A DNA stretch of 64,000 nt, taken from the NCBI RefSeq assembly GCF_049347105.1, contig NZ_CP186334.1:1922001-1986000 (forward strand), given 5' to 3'. A model generated the notes under the pieces. That model saw only the letters and a list, made by a program, of their open reading frames with translations, made no database searches and was not told where the DNA came from. Positions 42,601-51,200 of the stretch are shown here, in pieces. The position numbers and the translations under genes are program-made. Each line of letters opens with the position of its first letter. Positions within the stretch are counted from its first letter, which is position 1. The DNA comes from Gaoshiqia hydrogeniformans. Lineage in GTDB: Bacteria > Bacteroidota > Bacteroidia > Bacteroidales > Prolixibacteraceae.

Positions 42601-42950
42601 TGGAAAACGAAGAAAGCCTGCAACATTACCAGGCCGGCTTGCTCGATCGTTTTGGCCCTTTACCCGGGCAGAGCCGCGAATTGCTCGAAGTGGTCCGCCT
42701 GCGCTGGTTGGCCATCGAGCTGGGTATGGAACGCATCATCCTGAAAAACAAAAAAATGTTCTGCTATTTTATTTCCGACCAGCAGTCGGCTTACTACCAG
42801 TCGGAAACCTTTACCCGGGTATTGCAGTACGTGCAGCAACACCCGAACAGCTGCCGGATGAAGGAGAAACAGGATAAACTCCGCTTAAGCTTCGAGCCGG
42901 TCGAATCGGTTGCTGCCGCGAAGGCCTTGCTGGAGAATGTGAATCAGTAA
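39624..42950 (+). CDS. mfd: Transcription-repair coupling factor Mfd
   Basis: About 1108 aa from TTG 39624; the frame is open from 39537, but the leading residues resemble no Mfd, and a -7 element sits at 39598. Domains in order: UvrB-like N-terminal region (about 1-330), CarD-like RNA polymerase interaction domain (HTGDYVVHIDHGIGRFAGLV), SF2 translocase with Walker A GDVGFGKTEIAIRAAF, LLIVDEEQKFGV and TLTATPIPRTLQ, then helicase C (VVAHGQMEG, TTIIESGLDIPNA, QLRGRVGRSNKKAF) and the C-terminal UvrA-inhibitory TRCF domain. It removes stalled RNA polymerase and recruits UvrA. Confidence 0.95.
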   Translation: MELKEFRRLFEKSEAIQRILGQTNTPGEKFHLKGLIGSSQSLLASVMAERLKQPVVFIMNDREEAAYLYDDLNNLQTDATVLFFPGSYKRSVQYEQLEQENIILRTEVLTRLHDGKPVCISTYPEALAEKVITGEALASNSFQVRKGDKLSIDFLNDVLFEYGFERVDFAVEPGQYAIRGSLVDIYSFANEDPYRLDFFGDEVDSIRSFDIDTQISRQKLDRIVIIPNIQSGLDEERRDNFLNFLTPESIVVARDVKLVADLIEGIYQQVVRSDGQDEETRSRLIPGGEFLSSLGRLTCLETGNTTYFKTKHIFEFNTSPQPAFNKNFELLAQNLKDNLAAGYQVFILSANEKQVERLQAIFDDKSLNVPFTALSFALNDGFIDHDLKLCCYTDHQIFERYHRFQVKSRKEQKESISLKELNKLHTGDYVVHIDHGIGRFAGLVKTEVNGKIQEAIRLTYKDNDVLLVSIHSLHRISKYKGKDGLEPNINKLGSGAWQKLKDRTKSKVKDIARDLIALYARRRQEKGFAFSPDSYLQTELEASFIFEDTPDQMKTTQAVKEDMERLIPMDRLVCGDVGFGKTEIAIRAAFKAVADSKQVAVLVPTTILALQHYKTFKDRLADFPAKIEYVSRLRPAGDVKNILKEAAAGKIDILIGTHRLIGKDVKFKDLGLLIVDEEQKFGVSVKEKLKQLKLNVDTLTLTATPIPRTLQFSLMGARDLSIIQTPPPNRYPIITELHGFNKEIIREAILHEVGRNGQVFFIHNRVQNIYEVEQVIQRIVPGVKTVVAHGQMEGPKLEKIMLGFINGDFDVLIATTIIESGLDIPNANTIIINHAENFGLSDLHQLRGRVGRSNKKAFCYLLAPPLSLVSPEARRRLQAIEEFSDLGSGFNIAMRDLDIRGAGNLLGAEQSGFIADIGYETYHRILNEAIQELKHDEYKELFEEEKEEAGKAFLKGGFVHDCQIDTDMELLFPDSYIQSISERMLLYRELDSMENEESLQHYQAGLLDRFGPLPGQSRELLEVVRLRWLAIELGMERIILKNKKMFCYFISDQQSAYYQSETFTRVLQYVQQHPNSCRMKEKQDKLRLSFEPVESVAAAKALLENVNQ

Positions 42951-43294
42951 AATTTGTTTCAGGTACTTCCGAAATTTAGGTCGATGCCGGCGGAGATCTG
43001 CTTCCGCACGTATAGAAGCCCGGTTTCAGGTTAGCGAACAATTTATCACCATTTTTATGATCGATCAGTTTTTGTTCAGAATTATTGTAACTTTCTGGCA
43101 CCAAACAAAAAACTAACAATGAACACGACGCCTGAATGCCCTCCGGAAATAAACAGCACGAAGATTTATGGGATGTTAAGATAGCGAAGATCCAATGGAA
43201 ATTGGGGTGGTGTTGTAGTTTCTATGTTGGAGATATAAGATAATAAAGCTACACATATCCCCACGGAAAAAGAGATATAAGATAGCTTTGGTAG
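42951..43294. other. Intergenic region before the group II intron remnant
   Basis: AT-rich, no supported ORF, no clear terminator for mfd. The stretch from about 43130 may contain degraded 5' parts of the intron, but I cannot identify intron domains I-IV or a 5' splice boundary. Confidence 0.4.
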
Positions 43295-43612
43295 ACAGAC
43301 GATTTGGCGTTAATGAAAACGAACCGCTACCTGCAGAAGATACTTCGGCGGATGAACAGCACCCTGACCCGTATGGGACTTCGAATCAACCAACAAAAGA
43401 CCAGCATCACCAAGGTGACACACATTTGGGACACGGTAAGCCAGATTAAATGGCATTTGGATTACAAACTGTATAAATGGCTGAAAAGCAAAGGACGAAA
43501 AGCCCATAAAACGCTACGCCAGCGTCCGTTCGATAACCTTGTCAAGTACAAAAAAATGCTGGACATCGAAAAATATGCAAGCTTGAAGTTCCATGCGAAA
43601 GCTACAGGATGA
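43295..43612 (+). pseudogene. Truncated group II intron reverse transcriptase
   Basis: The frame opens after a TAG (43292-43294) directly at TDDLALM, which matches the (Y)xDD catalytic motif of reverse transcriptases. It continues LQKILRRMNSTLTRMGLRIN and QQKTSITK, the segment following YADD in group II intron RTs. All upstream RT blocks are missing, and an HNH or full maturase domain is not seen. The TTG/ATG starts at 43304 and 43313 are inside the motif, so this is not an independent gene. Group II intron domain V follows at 43624. Confidence 0.75.
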
Positions 43613-43623
43613 ACTCTATCGGT

Positions 43624-43656
43624 AAGCCGTATGAAGGAAAACTTCACGTACGGTTT
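43624..43656 (+). ncRNA. Group II intron domain V
   Basis: The sequence reads AGCCGTATGAAGG, a GAAAA-like loop, then ACTTCACGTACGGTT. It forms the conserved hairpin with AGC catalytic triad and an asymmetric bulge (CGT). Downstream CTGACAGTCC (43670-43679) pairs with GGACTGTCAG (43715-43724), in the position of a domain VI or 3' structure. The intron 3' boundary is probably near the TCTACTCTACT tract (about 43727-43738). Confidence 0.8.
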
Positions 43657-43837
43657 GATGCAGGGGGTACTGACAGTCCGTTCAAATTTGTACATTTATG
43701 TGCAAAATGAGAATGGACTGTCAGGCTCTACTCTACTAGCTAATGCAAAAAAAAGCGCGTGCGGGGAATAACTCGACTATTCGCCTTAATAATGCGGAGA
43801 ATAATTTGTATATTTACCGCAAAATAGATAATAGTTC

Positions 43838-44947
43838 ATGGCAACATACATTTATGAATATGACAACTGGCCAGAATTCACATGGAATGACAAACAAATT
43901 AATGTGATTTTAGGTAAAGTCCGAAATCTACAAGGGAAAATTTACGGACAAATGGGAGCACTTGGATTTTCAATTAAGGAAGAAACCATTTTATCTACTT
44001 TAACAGTAGATGTTTTAAAATCATCAGAAATAGAAGGGGAATTTTTAAATTACGAACAAGTTCGTTCTTCTATTGCCAGAAAACTTGGGATAGAATATGC
44101 TGGATTAGTACATATTGATAGAAACGTAGAAGGTGTTGTTGAGATGATGCTAGATGCAACTCAAAGATATGATAAGCCGTTAGACCAAGAACGGATTTTT
44201 GGATGGCATGCAGCTTTATTTCCTACAGGTTGGAGTGGAATGCACAGAATTGATACCGGTTGTTACCGTAGGGGTGAAATGCAAGTGGTATCGGGACCAA
44301 TGGGGAAAGAGAGAATCCATTTTCAAGCACCTTCTGCAACAGTGGTGAAAAAGGAGATGGATATGTTTTTAGACTGGTTTAATAAAAAGGCTGAAATAGA
44401 TGGAGTTTTAAAAGCTGCTATTGCTCATTTTTGGTTTATAATAATCCATCCTTTTGATGATGGTAATGGTCGTATTGCAAGGACAATATCTGACATGTTA
44501 CTTGCACGTTCAGAGGAGAGTAATCAAAGGTTTTACAGTCTTTCAAACCAGATTTTAATAGAGAAAAAGAAATATTATGAGATACTGCAAAAAGTTCAGC
44601 ATAGTTCTGGCGATATAACTGAATGGTTGGACTGGTTTTTAAATTGCCTGTACCGTGCATTAGAAAGTACAGAAGTAACTTTGAAACAGGTTCTTAAAAA
44701 AGCAGATTTTTGGGATAGAAACAAAGAAACAATTTTGAATAGTAGACAGAGATTAATTCTAAACAAATTGTTTGATGGATTTGAGGGTAAGTTAAAAACA
44801 TCAAAGTGGGCTAAAATTGCAAAATGCTCAGCAGATACAGCACTGCGAGATATTAAAGATTTGATTGAGAAAGGAATCTTAATACAAGAAGAATCAGGAG
44901 GCCGAAGTACAAATTACGAATTGACAGACGAATGGAGAATGCATTAG
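43838..44947 (+). CDS. Fic-domain protein (AMPylase type) with N-terminal DUF4172-like region and C-terminal wHTH
   Basis: 369 aa. The N-terminal region (YIYEYDNWPEFTW start) is DUF4172-like. SSEIEG at 62-67 fits the (S/T)xxxE(G/N) inhibitory helix. The full Fic active loop HPFDDGNGRIAR is at 204-215, with catalytic His204. A C-terminal winged helix lies at about 310-365 (KWAKIAKCSADTALRDIKDL). Predicted to transfer AMP to a target protein, autoinhibited by its own N-terminal helix. The gene is clearly more AT-rich than its flanks, a sign of horizontal acquisition. No antitoxin gene is adjacent, as expected for this self-inhibited class. A GC-rich hairpin repeat begins 1 bp after the stop. 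Confidence 0.93.
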   Translation: MATYIYEYDNWPEFTWNDKQINVILGKVRNLQGKIYGQMGALGFSIKEETILSTLTVDVLKSSEIEGEFLNYEQVRSSIARKLGIEYAGLVHIDRNVEGVVEMMLDATQRYDKPLDQERIFGWHAALFPTGWSGMHRIDTGCYRRGEMQVVSGPMGKERIHFQAPSATVVKKEMDMFLDWFNKKAEIDGVLKAAIAHFWFIIIHPFDDGNGRIARTISDMLLARSEESNQRFYSLSNQILIEKKKYYEILQKVQHSSGDITEWLDWFLNCLYRALESTEVTLKQVLKKADFWDRNKETILNSRQRLILNKLFDGFEGKLKTSKWAKIAKCSADTALRDIKDLIEKGILIQEESGGRSTNYELTDEWRMH

Positions 44948-44948
44948 C

Positions 44949-45017
44949 TACAATAAATAGGAACATGAGCGGCGTGCAGCGCCCAGCGATTGTTCCCGGT
45001 TGAACTACACCCGCCGG
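44949..45017 (+). repeat. Cassette-like hairpin repeat A
   Basis: GC-rich repeat directly after the Fic stop. GGAACA (44960-44965) pairs with TGTTCC (44991-44996), and GGCG (44971-44974) with CGCC (44980-44983). It ends with GTTGAAC (44999-45005), matching GTTRRRY, followed by an ACACCCGCCGG tail also found after repeat B. Confidence 0.55.
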
Positions 45018-45095
45018 TCAGGGCTATGCACTTATTGAAGGTTTTTAGTGGATTTAACAGATAGAATGGGCAGGAAACAGCCCGCCGTTCATTGA

Positions 45096-45284
45096 CATGT
45101 TGCAGGTTTTTGTGCTTTTCAGTTCAGTTTGCATCAGCAAGTCGGATTCAATGCAAAAGATGTTGACGCTTATAATGGATTTAAAACTAAATTGAGAGAA
45201 AAGTTTGCACGCGTGAAAGTAATGCTGGATTTACTATTTGGAAAGAAACCTAAATTTTTAGGAGAGAAAATATTGATAGAGTAA
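45096..45284 (+). pseudogene. Broken short ORF in the cassette-like region
   Basis: The frame is open for 62 codons to TAA 45284, after a TGA at 45093. The C-terminal part has protein-like composition (VDAYNGFKTKLREKFARVK, MLDLLFGKKPKFLGEKILIE), but there is no good start; in-frame GTG 45213 or ATG 45222 would give only ~20 residues. No family recognised. Hairpin repeat B begins 7 bp after the stop. The remainder of 45018-45290 holds nothing else supportable. Confidence 0.35.
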
Positions 45285-45290
45285 TTAACG

Positions 45291-45391
45291 GCACTCAATA
45301 ACCAGCCCTCTGAGCGGTCGGCACAGCCCGGCGGTGAGTTGGAGTTGAATGACACCCACCGGGGTTTAGGGGAAGAAGTAAGGTTGATTAA
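45291..45391 (+). repeat. Cassette-like hairpin repeat B
   Basis: ACTC (45293-45296) can pair with GAGT (45342-45345). The core AATAACCAGCCCTCTGA...GCACAGCCCGGCGGTGA is nearly identical to repeat C. GTTGAAT (45344-45350) matches GTTRRRY. The tail GGTTTAGGG...GGTTGATTA is shared with C. Confidence 0.65.
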
Positions 45392-45614
45392 TTTTTTTGA
45401 GATGCTTGGGTAGAAGTGGTTTGAGGATTTGGGATGGTAAATTGGTGTTTTAAGGGAAAATGAGGAAATGGATTGGATGAAGAATATTCCGAGATGTCAG
45501 GCGTTATAGTTGCTTGAAATTCACCGTTTTTGATAGATTTGAAAAGTTTTTAATTGATTTGACATTGACTATTTGAATGTCTAAATTTGATTAAACAATC
45601 AAAATTTACTTCCT
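45392..45614. other. AT-rich leader before the NTF2-like lipoprotein
   Basis: No ORF is supported. It probably contains the promoter of the following gene, but no convincing TAnnTTTG element was found. Confidence 0.4.
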
Positions 45615-46079
45615 ATGAAAACAAAACTATTTATTCTGGCAATTGTGCTATGCTGTTCATGTTCAAATGAAAACAGGCCTATAACTGAATCTGAAAAGGA
45701 TAGAGTCATTAGTGAAGTGAAAGTATTGATTAATACAATCATTCAGACCTGCGAAAAACCTGATCCCGAAAAACTAAAATCAATATATCTTGATTCTCCG
45801 GATTTTGTTTCATTAGTTGGGGGTGTATACGCAGATTACGATCAGTCTATTATAAACATGAATGGTTTTCTGAACAATGTAACTAGTCAGAAATCAATCA
45901 TAAAGAGTGAAAAATACGCAGTGTTGGATGCAACCACCGTTTTATATACCGCAAATTCAAGATGGGAAACTAAAATGAAAAACGACAGTACTATTGTTAT
46001 GGATCCAGTGGGTATGCAATTTCTATTGAAGAAAACTGATAATCAGTGGCGAGTGTTGAGTTGGACAGAGGAATTTTAA
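45615..46079 (+). CDS. NTF2/SnoaL-like (DUF4440-type) lipoprotein
   Basis: 154 aa. The lipoprotein signal ends in LCCSC (Cys at about 16). The mature part fits a cone-shaped NTF2-like fold (ISEVKVLINTIIQTCEKPDP, then FVSLVGGVYADYDQ, a central YTANSRWETKM strand, and FLLKKTDNQWRVLSWTEEF, the conserved end of DUF4440 proteins). Ligand or activity unknown. The gene is AT-rich and flanked by hairpin repeats B and C, so it looks like a mobile single-gene unit. Confidence 0.75.
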   Translation: MKTKLFILAIVLCCSCSNENRPITESEKDRVISEVKVLINTIIQTCEKPDPEKLKSIYLDSPDFVSLVGGVYADYDQSIINMNGFLNNVTSQKSIIKSEKYAVLDATTVLYTANSRWETKMKNDSTIVMDPVGMQFLLKKTDNQWRVLSWTEEF

Positions 46080-46126
46080 GGTTTTAGCATTGTTTTCTTT
46101 GTAAACTATAACAATAAGGAAAAACT

Positions 46127-46222
46127 ACCGCCAATAACCAGCCCTCTGATCGGTCAGCACAGCCCGGCGGTGAGCCGGTGTTGGGCGATACCCTGGCGGG
46201 TTTAGGGAAAAGTAGGGTTGAT
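46127..46222 (+). repeat. Cassette-like hairpin repeat C
   Basis: CGCC (46129-46132) pairs with GGCG (46184-46187). The core matches repeat B, while the terminal arms differ in a compensatory way. GTTGGGC (46180-46186) matches GTTRRRY. It starts 48 bp after the lipoprotein stop. Confidence 0.65.
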
Positions 46223-46320
46223 TAGTTCCGGAAGGTTGGGGAGATGTAGATAAATAACGAAAATTTAGTCCTGTCTCAATATTATTCTCACTGAAATCGA
46301 ACTCATATTAAGAAGGTATA

Positions 46321-46355
46321 AAAAAGGCCGTCGGGAATATCCGGACGGCCTTTTT
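46321..46355. terminator. Terminator of the enzyme-less SusC/D operon
   Basis: GGCCGTC (46326-46332) pairs with GACGGCC (46344-46350), flanked by A5 and T5, so it can act on either strand. It lies 21 bp downstream of the SusD stop (minus strand). Confidence 0.9.
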
Positions 46356-46375
46356 ATTATCATTTTTATTGCTTG

Positions 46376-48202
46376 TTAATAATTCGGATTTTGTTCAATC
46401 AACTGGTTGCTGGCAATAGCCTGTTCAGGAACAGGGAAACGGTTGAGATGTACTTTGCCTGGTCCGTCAGCAGGGTGGTCCCACCATGATTCGGTGGTGT
46501 ATTTGTTCCACCGAACCAAATCGGTACGGCGGCGTCCTTCACCTATAAATTCAATCATCCATTCGTCTAACATACGCCACTCGTCAAGATTACTTGCCGT
46601 AACGGGATTAGGATCATCGGCAGTGAAATAGCGCTCACGTACCGTGTTGATAAGCGTGGCGGCGCCAGCTTCGTCGCCCGCGCGCAGCTTACACTCAGCC
46701 AGCATGTAATAAGCTTCTGCCAAACGGAAAACCGGGATATCGGGATTACCCCTCCGGCTTAACTCAGAAACCCATGGGATAGGCGAAAATTTGGCCAAAC
46801 GAACACCCGAATTTTCTTCACCCCACCGGGCGCCCTCCTTGTGATGGTCGCCTTCAGACCCTGGTTTTGGGATGAGACGGGCAATCTGGTCGACAATCAC
46901 CAGGGTATCGGTCGGTGTAAATTCACGGTTACCACCGTGGCATACTTTCTTGGTGACGGGGTTGACCATTTTGCCGAAATAAAACATGCCACGCCATTTA
47001 CCGTCGCCTTCATAGGCACGCAATTGCTTGCGGATGTCCTGATCGTGGAACTTGGCGAAGGGGCTGCCCAAACGATGTGTCCCTTTTGAACTGGGGTTTT
47101 CGCTTCCCTGTAAGTACGATTTGCCCTCAACGTCGAGCGAAGGTACCAGGCAATAGCCGTTGTTGCGACTGCCTATCGTTCCGTTGTCCCAGTATTCGCC
47201 CATGCCGTAGTGGTTTGAATGGGGACCCACACTGCGTTCACTGATCGCATACTGGCTTGGTACAGACCAAATGATCTCGGTAGAGCGGTCGTTGTCGAAA
47301 CCAAAAATATTCGTCCACTCATCTTCAAGTTTGTATGAGCCATATTTTCCGTCAATAATATCCTGGCAGATGGCTGCACACTCGGCATACCTGTCCTGGC
47401 GGATATATGACCCCGCGTTAAAGTAGAGCCGGGCCAGCAGCAGGGCCGCGGCTGCCTGGTTAATGGCCCCTGTTTCCTGTGCCCCCAGGGTTGTCTTTTT
47501 CGGTAACTTAGGCAGTGCCTCAATGAGCAGTTGCTCGATAAATTCAAATGTTTCTACATCGGTCGATCTGGGCAGGTTTTCGCCTTTGTTGGAAGTATAG
47601 AGCGGCAGACCGCCGAACATGTCGAGCCCAAACCAGTAAAAGAAGGCCGACAGCGTTTGCAGCTGCATCAACACGGCTTCGCGGCTGCCTTCGGGAAAGC
47701 CCAAGGCGTTGAAATCAACATACTGGTCGATATCTTCTTTCGCGCTCCAGGCCTGCGCAATACCCATGGAAAAGGCGCGCCATGCGTCGTACACTCCGGG
47801 AGTGGTAGGTGTAAAGTCGTGGTTATAGCTCCGCAGGTAGGCGCCTCCGTCGTACCAGTCGTTATAGCGGGAAGGGACAAGCATCTCATCGGTGGTGAAT
47901 TCCTGGAGGCGAATAAAATTGGAATGGGCCTGCCCGTCGGCCATACACCATGCCCAATGCGTGAAGGGGCGTCCCATGCGCTGATAGACCTTCTGCTGGG
48001 TGTCGAAGAACAATTCGGGCACCGACTGGGAGTAGTACTCCGGCTCCACCGAGCAGGACTGGAACATGGTGGGAAATGCCAGAACCGCTACAAAGGCCAT
48101 TAAAAATATATATCGTTTCGCTGTGCGCAAAATACTCACGCCCGGCAGAACTTCAAACATGTTAGCGTTCTGCTCTCGCTTAATCGTATTTTTCATATTC
48201 AT
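46376..48202 (-). CDS. SusD/RagB family glycan-binding outer-membrane lipoprotein (PUL with sigma at 52660)
   Basis: About 608 aa from ATG 48202; the frame also has a TTG at 48220 and ATG at 48160. The lipobox region is PTMFQSC, preceded by an unusually long N-terminal stretch, so 48160 may be the real start. SusD features: N-terminal TPR-like helices (AVLMQLQTLSAFFYWFGLD, AAAALLLARLYFNAGSYI) and the C-terminal FRLAEAYYMLAECKLRAGDE and ERRRRTDLVRW-like GRRRTDLVRWNKY segments. It caps the SusC transporter and binds glycan at the cell surface. The SusC gene ends 18 bp upstream. Confidence 0.92.
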   Translation of the reverse strand: MNMKNTIKREQNANMFEVLPGVSILRTAKRYIFLMAFVAVLAFPTMFQSCSVEPEYYSQSVPELFFDTQQKVYQRMGRPFTHWAWCMADGQAHSNFIRLQEFTTDEMLVPSRYNDWYDGGAYLRSYNHDFTPTTPGVYDAWRAFSMGIAQAWSAKEDIDQYVDFNALGFPEGSREAVLMQLQTLSAFFYWFGLDMFGGLPLYTSNKGENLPRSTDVETFEFIEQLLIEALPKLPKKTTLGAQETGAINQAAAALLLARLYFNAGSYIRQDRYAECAAICQDIIDGKYGSYKLEDEWTNIFGFDNDRSTEIIWSVPSQYAISERSVGPHSNHYGMGEYWDNGTIGSRNNGYCLVPSLDVEGKSYLQGSENPSSKGTHRLGSPFAKFHDQDIRKQLRAYEGDGKWRGMFYFGKMVNPVTKKVCHGGNREFTPTDTLVIVDQIARLIPKPGSEGDHHKEGARWGEENSGVRLAKFSPIPWVSELSRRGNPDIPVFRLAEAYYMLAECKLRAGDEAGAATLINTVRERYFTADDPNPVTASNLDEWRMLDEWMIEFIGEGRRRTDLVRWNKYTTESWWDHPADGPGKVHLNRFPVPEQAIASNQLIEQNPNY

Positions 48203-48220
48203 ACTTTTTATGATTGACAA

Positions 48221-51200
48221 TTAGAAGTTGAGTTGAAGACCAAAAGTAAAAGTACGGGTCTGAGGATAGATATCACCCTTTTTCTCTATACCCGCATCCC
48301 AACCGGTGATATCCACTTCGGGGTTTAGTCCTGGATATTTGGTAAAAGTATAAAGGTTGTTTCCGGTGAAATAAATCCGGATGCTTTCCATCAGATTGGT
48401 ATGTCTTTTCATGGGTACCGTGTATGCCAGGGAGAGGTTCTGAATCTTAAGGAATGTCGCGTCGTGGAGGAAATAGTCGGATGGAGAAGGGCGGCCGGTA
48501 ATATGCCCGTTTTTGTTAATGGCGTCGTAGAGCATATTACCCTGCACAACGTTTTTCAAACCATACTCCAGTTCAATGGCATTATATAGGTCATAATTGA
48601 TCCAACTGGTGAGGGTGGCGCTGAACGACCAGTTTTTCCAGTTGAGATTATGTGACCAACCGGCAATGATCGTCGGCATGAAGTTTTTTTGGTAAACGCG
48701 GTCGTCCACTTTTCCCTCGTCGGAGAAGATGATATTGTCATCCTTGTCATATATCTGAAACCTTCCTTCGCTGACACCTGCGTAGCGGTAGAGGAAGAAG
48801 CTGCCTACTTCGACATTTTCTTCGATACGGTGGGCATACTCAACCCAGTTGTTGACATAAGCGCCATTGATATAGGTTTGATCGCCCCAGAGCGAACCGA
48901 TGAAGGTTTTATTGTGGCTCAGGTTGAGCGACGAGCTGTAATTCAATTTTTTTGATCGTACGATATCTCCGCCAACCTCCAGTTCCCATCCCTTATTTTC
49001 CATGGTACCGATGTTTTTGTACATGCTTGATTGGGTATTAGGCGGTTGCGGCACCTCCACGCTGTATATTAATCCTTCGATGGCACGACGGTAGAGGTCG
49101 AACTTACCATACAGGCGGTTATTGAACAGTGAGTAATCGAGGCCAACGTTCCATTCGTGTTTTTCTTCCCATCCAAGTTTATCATTCAGGTTTGTTGTAG
49201 CTCCATAGCTCATGGCCCAAGTCCCGTCGGGCATTAACCAGCGGGTATCGGAACCATACATTAAGGCAGCATAGTCGGCAGAGAAGCCCTCATTGCCTGT
49301 CTCACCGTAGGCCAGGCGGATTTTAAGGTCGTTCAGCCAGTTGACATCCTTCAGGAAATTTTCGTTAGACAGGCGCCATCCTGCCGATGCCGACCAAAAG
49401 GTTCCCCATCGGTTATTGACAGCAAACTTGCTTGATCCTTCACGCCGGATGGAGGCAGTAGCCATATACGTGTCCTTATAGGAGTAGTTGGCTCGGGCAA
49501 AGTAGGCCAGCAGGCGTTGAGTGATTCCTTTTCCTGAACTAATTTCTGCAAGTCCCTCCTTCAGGTAGGTTCCTTCACCGAGGTTCCAAAATTTAATGCG
49601 GTCGTTGGTGAAGTTTCCGTTAGCAGCCGAGAAATTGTCACTGTTTAGCTCGAAATAGCTGTATCCGGCGACGGCATTTACGGAGTGGTTGCCGAAGCCG
49701 TTAATGTATGAGAAATAGCCGTCAGTATTGAGCAGTTCGGTCTTGCTGAAGTCCATGTCTGCCCATCCCTTACGTCCGGCTTTTTGCTCTTCGCGAGTGA
49801 ACATTGAACGATAGTAATGACGTTCCCATTGCCGGTTCTCGTAAGCTGCTGTGTGGCGATAGGTTAGCCCCTTGATGGGCTTGATATTCAGTTTGAGTGA
49901 TACATCGGGACGAAACCATTTGTCCATTCCTTCATCGGTAATCAACGCGGCCTCGCCGATGTTGTTCATCTCGGTATTGTCGCCGTCGGTCCAGATGTTC
50001 CAGCCGGTTTGGCTGGCAGGGTCGTACGGGGTTTGGGTGGGGTTAGCCCGCATGATCCCTTCAATGGACGGTTTGTTTTGATTCCGTAATGCTTGCCGGT
50101 AGCTGATATGAGTGGCAATGTCTAACCATCCGTCAAGTACCTTGAAGTCGCCGTTAATACGCCCCGAATAATCCTTCCGGGTATCTCCGCGCAGCACACC
50201 ACGGTTGTCGTCGTACATGACGGTAGCGTAAATACGGGCAGCTTCAGCGCCCCCCTGCAGGGTTAGCACGTGGCGATTCGATGTCGGATTATCAGTCATC
50301 GCTTCGTCCCACCAATCGGTATCGTGCCCTTCGTCGTTTTTAGCACCTCCATAAGTGGCAACATAGTCGGCGGCATTCAGCAGATTGGGCTTGCCAAACG
50401 GTTTTTTGAACAGCACTTCGCTGGTCAAACTCATTTTAAGTGTTCCTGCTTTGGCCTGTTTGGTGGTGATTAGGATTACGCCACCGGTAGCCCTGGTGCC
50501 ATAAATAGCGCCTGCAGAAGCATCTTTCAATACGTCGATAGACTCAATATCTTCTTGCACGAGGGTACGGATATCGCCGCCCGGCATACCGTCAATGACA
50601 ATCAGGGGCGCGCGCGATGTATTGATCGAAGCCATACCGCGCAACTGGAAAGTGTTACCCGAGTTGGGACTTGCGGTTCCTGACATGACCAAGCCGCCGA
50701 CTTTGCCTTGCAGTGCCGTGGCAATGGACGAACCGCCCACACCCTGAGGCAGATCTTTGGCTGTCATAGAAGTAATGGAACTCGTTACCTGCTTCTTTTC
50801 CATGGAGCCATAACCAATGGCCACGACCTCTTCAATCCCAATAGCGTTCTCTTCCAGGGTAATACTAATATTCGTTCTTCCACTAACAGCAATTTCCTGG
50901 CTCTTCATCCCCATAAACGAAAATGCCAACACGGCATCATCCGGAACATTCAGTAACAGATAATTTCCACTTCCATCCGTAATCATTCCTTGTGTGGTGC
51001 CTTTTACCACCACTGCTACCCCCGGTAGCGGGGCGCCTGAAGAGTCGGTGACTTTCCCGGAAATGCTTTTGGTTTGCTGCATGTTTGCAGCGGAGACCGT
51101 GGAAGACGGCTGAATAATGATTTGCCGGTTCATGATGGTGTAGCCCACATTTTGCCCTTCGAATAAACGATCCAAAACCTGTTCGATCTTTTCGTTCGCG

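Larger units (their letters stand above)
43295..43738 (+). mobile_element. Degenerate group II intron (3' part only)
   Basis: Combines the RT fragment, domain V and the 3' hairpin. No 5' end and no intact RT, so it cannot self-mobilise. It sits directly upstream of three ORF-plus-hairpin units. Boundaries are approximate. Confidence 0.65.

Noticed and set aside
43304..43612. Intact 102-aa gene
   Set aside because: Begins inside the reverse transcriptase DD motif and is preceded by an in-frame stop; better read as a truncated intron ORF.
45170..45355. Minus-strand ORF across repeat B
   Set aside because: Runs through the repeat and antisense to the broken plus-strand ORF; no supporting features.
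47531..48103. 190-codon plus-strand ORF opposite SusD
   Set aside because: Shadow of the SusD frame; no recognisable domain or promoter.
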